A stretch of 64,000 nucleotides of DNA from the NCBI GenBank assembly GCA_032358165.1, contig JAALGY010000032.1, forward strand, positions 1,922,001-1,986,000, written 5' to 3'. A program made the translations under genes and the position numbers. Shown here in pieces: positions 55,781 to 64,000 of this stretch (positions are counted from its first letter, which is position 1; each line of letters opens with the position of its first letter). Origin of the DNA: Diplosphaera chodatii (taxonomy: Eukaryota > Chlorophyta > Trebouxiophyceae > Prasiolales > Stichococcaceae). The notes beneath the pieces are model-generated. The model did no database searches and was not told the origin of the DNA. It was given only the letters and a program-made list of their open reading frames with translations.

Positions 55781-56767
55781 TCACGACTTCAAAGCTGCCA
55801 GCGCCTTTTCAAGCTCTGCATCCTCCACGTTGTGCTGCTGCGGTGGGGCTGCTGTCCTATGCTTGGGCGCGGCTGACAGCTGTGTTGAGAGGTCGATGCC
55901 AATCTCATCGAGCACCTGGAACAAGCAGTCACACACGAGTTTGGTCACACCTGGGATGTGACAGGTACTTGAGCAACATGCAGGGCAGTGCGTACCTGGC
56001 TCATGATAGCATCAGATTCGTCTTCATCGTCCTCAAAGGCACCATCAATTGCTTCGCCCATCATGTCTGCATACCACAACGACAACAACACATGGCATCA
56101 GTGTCGGCATCAGTGTCGCACACAGACAGGCAAATGCAAGGTCACATGTGCTGTGTGTCAGCAGTGCTGAGGGAGCCAAGCAGCAAGACCACCTGATGCC
56201 ATGTCCATCCGCTGATTCTCACGGCTGAAGGCTGCCATGCTCTGCTGCATGGCTTGCGGGTCGGCCGCAACACCCATGGCTGCCATTGCCCCACTGGCCT
56301 TCTGCATCGAGCTGGCCACTGCTGCGGTAGCCCCTGCCGTCTGCACTGCACACACTTCGGCTCAAGCCTGCAACACCAGATTCAGTTGATGTGGGTACAG
56401 CTGCCCTCCACCACCATGGCATCACAGCTCACCACCATGTTGCTGCGCAGGCCTCTGAGCTGCGCGCTGCTGGCATTGAGCCGTTCCATCTGCACAGCCC
56501 CGACCAAAGCGCGCTGATATGCAAGTGTGCCCTAGAAATGCGCCATCTGCAGCTGGACCAAAGGCTGGATGCGAAGCTGCATCATGGGACCACACACACT
56601 TGCTGCCGGATCCTGACGAGGCTCTTGGCAAGCTGGCGTGTGGCTGGCTGGTTGCCTTTAGCTGCACACGCCTTGATCTCCTTTACCAGGCGTGTCTCCT
56701 CGCGCTTGAGCTGCAGCATCTCCCGTTCAAGGCCTGCATCAGTTGCAAGCAGGCGTGTCAGCAGCAC
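55781..56767 (-). CDS. VPS2: ESCRT-III subunit, VPS2 / CHMP2 type (5' end unresolved)
   Basis: ESCRT-III filaments bud and cut membranes in multivesicular-body formation and cytokinesis. Exons show the basic helical hairpin (LEREMLQLKREETRLVKEIK, then ATRQLAKSLVRIRQQ), a middle helix (ALVGAVQMERLNASSAQLRG), SSMQKASGAMAAMGVAADPQ, QSMAAFSRENQRMDMAS, an acidic helix (MMGEAIDGAFEDDEDESDAI), VLDEIGIDLSTQLSAAP, and a C-terminal MIT-interacting motif (AELEKALAALKS), where the usual Arg is Ala. The TGA stop is at 55783-55781. The spacing resembles CHMP2B/VPS2.2 more than CHMP2A. I could not find the first exon with the start Met and basic FxKK-like N-terminus; 56767 is only where the supported frame begins. 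Confidence 0.85.
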
Positions 56768-57575
56768 CTCGTCCGACGTGTTTCAGCATCACAAGCGAGA
56801 GAGTCTGGTCCGGTTCCTCGCTTCAAGACAGCGCACCGCGCACGCCAGTGGTAATCTCGCGCTGTGAAGCCCTGACTTGCTCTGCACGTGACAGGTATAC
56901 CCACTGTTACATGATGTCGCATGAGTGACCGCATGCGTGCGTCAATGCACTGCGGGGGCACGAAGCAGCTGTACCAGCTATACCTTTTGCAGTGGGTTGC
57001 TTCTGAAACATGGCTGCAAACAGAGTTGCTTTCACGTAGAGTACTGATACACGCCCAGCCTTGGTCCGATCTGTATGGGAATGTGGAAGTTTGCACCACG
57101 GCCAGCTGCGATAGATTCCTGAACACAAGGCAGTCGCTGTTCAAACCAGCAGATGCTCGTACTGCCCAACGCTTCAAAGCTTACGCGAAGGGCCTCGAAC
57201 GTCCAATGCAATCCGTGCGAGCAGTACCCCCAACACAGGCGCAAGCGGGTGCTGCGTACAGGCGATATGTAGCACGTCGACAGGCTGTAAGGGTTGAGTA
57301 GTGCTGTAGAGTGCCAATATGCCGATCTGCAAGCTGTCATGCTCATGCATGATGTTGGATCTGCTGTCCATTTTCTGTGTTTTCTGGGACTTGTCGAACG
57401 TGCAGAAGCCTCCATCCAGGCACTGTGGTGACTGTCAGTTTGCTACCTGCGTTGTGGATCTGTCGAGAAGCAGTTCAGCAGGTGCGACGGCCGTCCGCCT
57501 GACGGCATGCTGGGCAGCTGAAGGATCGCCTTCACAGACAGACACCGTGCTCCGTGTAGTCTGCACGGGTCCCAG
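56768..57575. promoter_or_regulatory. Divergent region, VPS2 5' exon(s) / rhomboid promoter
   Basis: About 800 bases. The missing first exon of VPS2 should lie here on the minus strand, but I could not identify a convincing basic N-terminal helix. The plus-strand frame upstream of ATG 57576 is open but looks non-coding. Confidence 0.35.
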
Positions 57576-59192
57576 CATGCACAAGCCGCCTAGCAGCATG
57601 CAGCTTGGACATCGGCAGCCGCTGATGGTGGCTCTGGCCAACCGCGTCGACGCCTCCAGGCTGCAGGCACTGAGCGCTGTGAGGCGGTTCCAGGGCCGAC
57701 AGCTGAAGAGGCTGTCGGCGCACGGCCAGCCCAGGATACTGGGACATGGCCCCCTAGGTGCACTGGCCCTTGCTGGTGCCGCCCACGTCGTCAGGGCATC
57801 AGGGTGAGCGGCTGTTGCACTCTGCCATTTGCGACGTGCGATGAGCTGGAAACAAATGCTGAAAAGCGCTTTGCCACTTACAGGGCTGCGCCCGTGCACA
57901 ATCAGAAGACGTTGGCCGACTTCTGGCACCCGCGCCGTCGTCTCACAGACCTCCTCCTTATCCTGAACATTGGTGCATTTGGACTGCAATACTATTCAAA
58001 GGGCGGCATGTTCAGATGGGGTGCCAAGGTGCTGCCTGTTGCAGCTGGATGCAGTCAAATAGTACCGTTATGCTGCTGGTCAAACCTTTCGTACAACCAG
58101 CGTGCCAGCTGTCCAAGCTCCCTCGAGCCTCCCCGCAGGTCAACCAGCTCATCGCTCAGGGGCAGTGGTACCGTCTGGTGTCTTGCACCTTCCTGCATGC
58201 CAACCTGATTCACCTGTTCACAAACTGCCAGGTGACGAATCCGTGCATAAGCGAAACCATGACCACGTGGCACACAGCTGTGCGCGTTGCTGTCATGCTT
58301 GCTCCTCACCAGCCTGCCCGCGTGGCTGGTATGCTGCTTGTTTGGGTTGCCCAGTATGGAAATAAGGGATTCTCACAGAAATTCCTGCTGCTGTCCACAG
58401 GCTTTGTCTTCACTGGGCCCCTTTGTGGAGAGCAATGCGGGCCACGCTCGGTTTCTGGCAGTCTACGGAGTCTCTGCAATTACGGGGTCATTGGCTAGCT
58501 ATATGTTCTGCCCCAGCATGTCCGTGGGTGCCTCAGGTGTGCCCAATACAGCGAAGGTAGCAGCGTGCAGCAGCTGACAGTTGCTCATGCGCCCAGCGGA
58601 GGTGCTGCGCTTGCATTGAATGGGGTTCATCGCTGCAGGCGCCATCTTTGGGCTTGGTTCAGCACTCGCGATAATCATCCACAGGCATCGCGATGCCAAC
58701 CAAGCCTTTTCGAAGGTGATGCATTGGCGGTGTATAGGCCTCACGCTTGAGCAATGTGATTTGCTGGTTAAACGGTCACACTGCAACTGCGGCTGAGCGA
58801 CATGCCGATCACCCAACCCTCATCCCGGGCGGCTGTTTGCAGGTCATGATGAAGTCGTTGGGGCAGAGCCTCCTCATCAACATGGTCATCGGCTTTTCTG
58901 TTCCGTCAATCGACAACTGGTGCGTTTGACGCCATGCTGCTGGTCGCATGCTGCCCAGTGCTGGAGCTCAGAGCGCGTGGGTTGGATTCTTGAACAAGGA
59001 ACTGACGGTGCTGCAGGGGCCATGCGGGCGGACTTGTGGGCGGTGCACTGATGTGCTTCCTCCTGGGCCCCAGATATGTGAGTATCATTGCAGGAGCTGA
59101 CACCAGGAGCACGGTCGGACATGCCTGTGCAGGTTTTCAAGTCAGCTATCAACGCACGCTTCTGGCGCAGGTGCGAGAGGGCGACACGATGA
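57576..59192 (+). CDS. Rhomboid intramembrane serine protease, probably organellar
   Basis: Rhomboids cut transmembrane segments inside the bilayer. The start is placed at ATG 57576 (MHKPPSSMQLGHRQPLMVAL); the leader is rich in Arg/Ala and compatible with an organelle transit peptide. Exons: AAPVHNQKTLADFWHPRRRL then TDLLLILNIGAFGLQYYSKG; the L1-loop exon VNQLIAQGQWYRLVSCTFLH plus HANLIHLFTNCQ (WR and HxxxxHLxxN motifs); SAITGSLASYMFCPSMSVGA; the catalytic Ser motif GASGAIFGLGSALAI across an intron near 58538/58640; SLLINMVIGFSVPSIDNW; and the catalytic His motif WGHAGGLVGGALMCFLLG (near 58918/59020). The last exon (VFKSAINARFWRRCERATR) stops at 59190-59192. Both catalytic residues are present, so it is likely active. 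A TGTAA lies 60 nt downstream. Confidence 0.91.
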
Positions 59193-59835
59193 GGGACCGG
59201 CCGCCGCTGCCGCTGCTGGCTGATCCGCCCAGAACCAAGTGAAGCTTGCAATGTAATTGTTTTCCTCTGCATTCTTTCGTGTTACTCGGAGTATTTCCAG
59301 ATTGTCCTGCGCAATGCTTGATCTGCCGACAAAGTATATTATGGTATGTGCTTGGCGGGCCATCAGCCCACCGACATGCATCTTGCACCAGCGTCATGCT
59401 TGATGGGAAGCTGAGGTTATTTACCGGTATGTCGTCCCAAAGCGGAAAAGCAGGCAACTTCACGACGCACATCATAGCAATGTGCCAACACAAGGGTCGC
59501 TGAGCAAGTTCACAAAGATTCACGCAAAATGCAGCATCATACTTCGTATGCCCTAAGTTACCTTCAGAACCCCAACACAAACCAGCTAGCTCAGTCTGCC
59601 CGAAACCGTACCATACGCGCTGCAGATGCACTTGTCCCTGCACAATGAAAGCAGCAGCGCACGCATGGCAAGGCAATCCCTGTCGAACTACCACCACTAC
59701 CGCCCCGCTGCTAATAGTGGTACATGCCGATGTGCTGGCGGCAAGAAGACGCTCTGGCAGCTGCACAACAACATCAAGCAGCGCCATACCATCTGCCCCA
59801 TGATCGAATGTCAGCCCTGAGATGAAAGTCGGTGT
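59193..59835. other. Convergent 3' region, rhomboid / MORN
   Basis: 643 bases with the rhomboid TGTAA at 59252. It is AT-richer than the surrounding DNA. The minus-strand frames here show no family similarity, so it is read as the MORN 3' UTR and spacer. Confidence 0.45.
59252..59256 (+). terminator. TGTAA polyadenylation signal, rhomboid gene
   Basis: TGTAA begins 60 nt after the stop at 59192, in the convergent gap with the MORN gene. Confidence 0.55.
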
Positions 59836-62800
59836 TCAAAGCCCCTTCCTCTTTGCGGCGGCGGCGGCCTCCACGGCGGCGACGGCCTTGCTGACTGCCA
59901 CCTGGACGTGCTCCTGGACGCCGGCCGCCGCCTCTGCGGCTGCGACCGCCCGCTGCACCGCCCTCCGCACCCCCATCTGCACAGGGCAACGCCAGCTTAG
60001 GAGAGAAAGCCACAAGTCGCTTACATTTGCGGCTCGGAGGAAACATACACACAGCACATGGTTGGGGTTATCACATCCGCCACCATCCCACAGAGCACAG
60101 CAGCAGGGCAGATGCACCTGCAGCTTGCCCTCTGGCTGCCAGTGGTCCCTGTACAGCATGGCGCCCTGTTCGGCGGCCTCCCGCGCAGCATTGGCAGCCG
60201 CCAAAGCCTTGGCCACCAGATCCGCCTTCTCTCCGCCGCCGTGGGTCTTGGCCTCTGCCTGCGCTGCTGCCAGCGGCTGCATCCACACCGGGCGGCCGTT
60301 CTCCCAGCTACCTGCACAATTATCAGAGGCGGAACAAAGTCAGCAACCCATGCGTTTCAGTGCCAGTGTAAAGAGCATCACATCCTTATCTAACACAACA
60401 GCGACTGCTTGTGATGCGCACAACACAGCACCCATATTGAGTGCACGTCACCTGCCCACTGCTGCCCAGACGACAGCGAGTACACGCAGTACCCGCTTTT
60501 GGATCCGTTGAGCCACTGGCCCTCGTATGTATGACCACTGGCAAAGTGGTATGAGCCCGATCCGTGCGGCACATCGTTCTCGTAATCGCCCATGTACCTG
60601 CTGGCAAATCCACCGGTGTGAGGGAGCTTCATCCATAACATACTCTTGGTGACGGCCCCGCAGCAACAGAACCGACAGTGAGGGCACCTGTCTCCATTCG
60701 AGAATGTGTAGCAGCCATGGCCTTCCCGCTTTCCAGACCTAGGACCAACAACACTGACGTGTCAATACCACAGGAGAGCAGCGTGACACAAGCACAATTA
60801 TTGTACGCAGTCGCCTGCATGCTTTCCCTCATGTGGTACATGGCAGGCCAACATCAGTGCATCACGCTGCGGAGACACCTGTATGTGCCAACAAAGCTGC
60901 TGTGGTCGGGGCATTGCTGATATCCCAGCCCATGCCTTGAGTTTGCCTCCCACTGGCCTGCAAGCACACAACATCGTGATTAACCTATGGTCCGCCCGCA
61001 GTCTCACATCTGCAGATGTCATTTAGGCTACGAGCTACATGCTGGCGTGCTGAGGGCATGCATGTGCAGAGTTGTCAGTCGCGCACCCTCATACACGTCC
61101 CCGTTCGCAAAGGTGCAGGTCCCTTTGCCCGAGCGGGTCCCATTGGCATATTCACCATGATACGTCCCGCCACTGCAAGCAAACCGATCAGCAGTTGTGT
61201 GCAGGTCAAGCAAAGCTGTAGCATGCATATGCAGGACCCCTCACATCCAGCCTGCGCACGGCAGCATGCAGCAGGACCTTGCCTGGGAAAGGTTTCGACA
61301 CCGCTCCCGCTGTACTTCCCCTTGTCAAACTGCAACCATTCGAGGACCTCCATGAGCTCTGTTCGACATTGTCAACGGCCATGGCCTTGCATGCAGCCAG
61401 GCCAGTTGCAGACCCAGCAGCAGTGCATCGTGCAAGACAAAAGCCTTGGCAGCATCCATTCTTGCCACCGTACCTGCCCCTGGTACAGGCCACCGGACGC
61501 GAACGAAAACACGCCAAGGCCGTGCATTTCATCCGCGTCAAACTCGCCATCATACTCACAGCCGTTGCTGTACTCTAGCTGTCCCCGGCCCTGCTTCATG
61601 CCCTTGACAACACCGCCACGGTACACATTGCCGTGCTTCAGGCTTCGGATCTGCAGTCACACCAGCAGTCTGACACACCAGGCTGCGTGCTCTGACGTGC
61701 ATGTCGGTCCTTCTGTGGTGGAAACAAGATGTCCCCCACCCAGGCGCCTGGGGATGACTTGGTGTTGCACCAGAAACACACCTGCATGGGTGGCAGTTCG
61801 GAAGCAGCAAACGTCTTCTGCGGCTGTGTAGCTCCTGACTTCCCATGCTCCAGGCTGGCTGCTGCCAAACGGTCTGCCAGACCATCACTGCTGCCGTCCT
61901 GCAGGCCACCTCCCGCCGGCAGCGCTGCATCTGGAGCAGCCGACGATTTGCTGGGCGACATCGACAGCGACCTTCGAGAGCCCTTGGAAGGCGAGCGCCA
62001 CCTGCTCACATGAAGAGGACTTGGTGTGATGCACAGTGTCTGCTGATGCACAGCCGCAAGACTGTGAGAGCCGTGTTGCACTGATCGCCCTGCCTCGTGG
62101 TGCCAGCTTGCGTGTGAGAAGATGGGGCCAGGCTGGAGCATCAGATAAGCCACGCACCAGAGGCGGCCCAGGCCGGGGCTCGCCGGGGGCTCGGGGTTGA
62201 CGTCGCCGTCCGTGACCAGGCGGGCTGCAGCCGCCTCCGCGCTCAGCACATCAGGCTTGGCCTGCAGCTGCACAGGGTTGCCCACAGCCTGAGCGCTGGC
62301 GCACATCTCGACCCTGACAGGCGCTGCCTGCAACGACTGCCCACTTGTCGAGCACCATCGGTTGGCACAAGCACGCATGGCTCCCGTGCATGCTGGCAAG
62401 GCTGGCGGCGACCTGGGTCCGACCCACCTCCAGGGAGGACAGCACATCCGCGGCGGTGCTGATGTCCAGGCCGCGCAGCAGCATCCAGGAGGGGTCGTCG
62501 GGGGTGACGCCTGCCGCCTGCAGCGCCGCCAGCGTGGACCAGATCGCGTGCATCTTGTTGCGGCCGTCCGTCACCGCGCGCAGCACCGACTCCAGCTGGC
62601 GGGTGTCCTTCTGACCTGCTCAAACACCATGCAGGCAGACAATGACGCCTGAAGACTCATTCTGCCAGGGGGCATGTGGGTGCGGAGGAGCAAATCGGAA
62701 AAGAGTCCATGGTGCTTTGCGGGGATATGACAAGTGCCAAGGTATGAAGGCAGTTGCTGCGCACCCTCCTCCGCGACGCGCTCATCCAGCGCGGGGTTGT

Positions 62801-63966
62801 TGCCCGCCCCCGGGTCGCGCATCAGCAGGAAGCGGCCGGCCAGCTTCAGCTCCTTGCAGATCTCCTTGAACTGGTGCTGCGCGCCCTTCAGGTCCTGCAG
62901 TGCACCCTTCCGTCACATCAGCGGAGCTGCAGACGGCAGGAGTTACCAGCAAGGATATGCATTGGTCACATAGAGTAGGCGCTACTACTTGCAAGCATGT
63001 GCGCCTGCTTCGAACACCAAACCCGTTGCATGTTGCAAGTTTTGAGGAGTGTAACCTGTGCATTGTGCACATGGCCTTATTGGCATTGGATCGGCGCGCA
63101 CGGCGGCACCTTGGCGAGGGTGGCGAGGTGGCGGCCGGAGGTGCGGCCGCGCTGCCCAGCGGGCGACGGCTGGCCGGCCAGCAGCGTGAACAGGTGCGCC
63201 AGGTCGGCCAGCAGGCACGCCGACGCCTCCATCAGCTCCGCCGTCGCGGCCCGGCGCATGCTGAGCCGGATGGTGAGGCCGTAGGCGTCGCGGCTGATGG
63301 GCGCGCCCGCAGCCCCCCGCGCCAGCTTCCGCAGCGGCGCCATGTTGCGCTGCACCACCGTCACCGCCTGCTGCGCCGTCTGCTCGATGGCCTCTATCTG
63401 AGAACATCCAGCACGCAGCACAGGGTCAGAGCAGCTTGAGCAGCCCGCGCGCGTGTCATTCAGGTGCAGCACTGACCCTGTGTCAGTGTGGGCGTCAGCC
63501 GTCATCGCACCTGCTTCGTGCTGTTCATGATGAGGCGCTCTACGGTGGGCGACCAGGTGAGGTCGGGCGGCGGCCCCACCGCGGCCTGCGATTTCCAGGT
63601 GGTGCGCTGCGCCGTGGCAGGCGAGCCGCTCGCCCGGCTGGGCGTCTTGACGGCTTTCGGTTGGCTGGGCGCCACCGGCAGCCCCTTGGACGGCTGCTGG
63701 CCGCCGTCGCCGCCCCGCATGCTGCTGCTGAAGCTGCTGCGGCCGTTGACGGCCAGGCTGCTGAGTGTTGCGGCGTCATGCTGCTGCGGTGGGCGGAATG
63801 CCGGCGGCACGGCGGCTGTGCTGACGGCGGTGACCGGCAGCTGGGGGACAGGCGCCTGGCGGGTTTTGCCAACAACAGGTGAGTCAAATAACACCTGCTC
63901 CCCCTGCGTACGAGGTCGGCAACATCTTATATCCGCTGTGATGCAGGGGTTTGCTGTCGCCTGCAT
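59836..63966 (-). CDS. MORN-repeat protein with long helical N-terminal region
   Basis: The most upstream in-window ATG is at 63966, though the gene may start beyond the right edge. N-terminal part: Ser/Pro-rich, then a helical domain I do not recognise (DLTWSPTVERLIMNSTKQ; IEAIEQTAQQAVTVVQRNMA; LTIRLSMRRAATAELMEASA; QHQFKEICKELKLAGRFLLM; QLESVLRAVTDGRNKMHAIW; GLDISTAADVLSSLEVGRTQ). A basic linker (WRSPSKGSRRSLSMSPSKSS) joins, with matching phase, to eight MORN repeats from about 61635 to 60450 (VYRGGVVKGMKQGRGQLEYS; YDGEFDADEMHGLGVF; YHGEYANGTRSGKGTCTFA; EGQWEANSRHGLGY; REGHGCYTFSNGD; YMGDYENDVPHGSGSYHF; YEGQWLNGSKSGY). An Ala-rich coil ends AAAAAKRKGL at the stop 59838-59836. MORN arrays bind lipids or scaffold membrane-cytoskeleton contacts. 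One intron has a GC donor. Confidence 0.86.
61173..61282 (-). other. GC-AG intron between MORN repeats
   Basis: The exon ends ACCTTTCCCAG followed by GCAAGG. The acceptor TTGCAG precedes TGGCGGG. The AG|T join gives GSGVETFPSGGTYHGEY, exactly the 15-residue spacing of the neighbouring repeat GKGTCTFANGDVYEG. The nearest GT (CAAG|GTCCTG) has the wrong phase. Confidence 0.88.
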
Positions 63967-64000
63967 GTTGTGGGTGTGAAAAGCAATGCAGCAGGCCAGC

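Noticed and set aside
59836..63966. Two separate genes: helical protein and MORN protein
   Set aside because: The junctions TG|G near 62168/61996 and CAG|ATC near 61790/61650 are in phase and there is no spacer long enough for a 3' end plus promoter.
1..64000. Bacterial-type systems: CRISPR array, operons, toxin-antitoxin or phage genes
   Set aside because: No regularly spaced direct repeats, no Shine-Dalgarno-led gene runs and no phage-family proteins were seen. All supported genes are intron-rich eukaryotic ones.

Overview
This window is nuclear DNA of a green alga, most likely a chlorophyte of the Trebouxiophyceae/Chlorophyceae grade. The reasons are high GC, very dense short introns (mostly about 70-400 bases, many ending in TGCAG), gene-by-gene rather than operonic layout, plant-type proteins (a TPLATE/TSET subunit, an ELF9-like Tat-SF1, an At5g45170-like HAD protein, plastid transit peptides) and TGTAA polyadenylation signals. 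The long open frames antisense to real genes are a product of GC-rich codon use. The gene models below were read by eye from exon frames, GT/GC...AG junctions and known protein families. Outer ends are firmer where an ATG or stop is named, and internal exon edges are quoted only where I checked phase.

Eighteen protein genes were found, with no tRNA, rRNA, CRISPR array or intact transposon. From left to right they are: PAN2 deadenylase (-, 3' end off the left edge); Strawberry-notch/FORGETTER1 helicase-like regulator (+); a single-SANT/Myb protein (+); a small plastid membrane protein (-); a two-RRM RBPMS/Couch-potato-type RNA-binding protein (-); an unrecognised conserved protein (+); a DUF212 divergent PAP2 protein (-); a TWD40-2/TTRAY-like subunit of the TSET/TPLATE endocytic coat (-); a GYF + two-RRM Tat-SF1/ELF9 splicing factor (+); dephospho-CoA kinase (+); L-2-hydroxyglutarate dehydrogenase (-); a Mcy1-type cysteine synthase (-); a HAD-fold protein lacking the nucleophilic Asp (+); type II peroxiredoxin (-); a membrane-anchored TKL-type kinase with an NPY/NPF-rich tail (+); an ESCRT-III VPS2/CHMP2-type protein (-); a rhomboid protease (+); and an eight-repeat MORN protein (-).

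There is no single pathway here. Two loose themes are mRNA fate (PAN2, RRM protein, Tat-SF1) and membrane traffic (TWD40-2, VPS2, NPF-rich kinase, rhomboid). Genes are mostly in alternating orientation, giving about six divergent promoter regions and six convergent 3' pairs.

The most noteworthy observations are: (1) the PAN2 UCH domain, a dead pseudo-deubiquitinase in yeast and animals, here keeps Cys, His and Asn/Asp at the three catalytic positions; (2) at least five introns use a GC donor, each supported by reading frame and family alignment; (3) the kinase has an eleven-copy NPYA/NPF-like short-motif tail and a 14-nt micro-exon encoding its glycine loop; (4) the HAD protein has Glu in place of the catalytic Asp; (5) three proteins have substantial domains I cannot assign.
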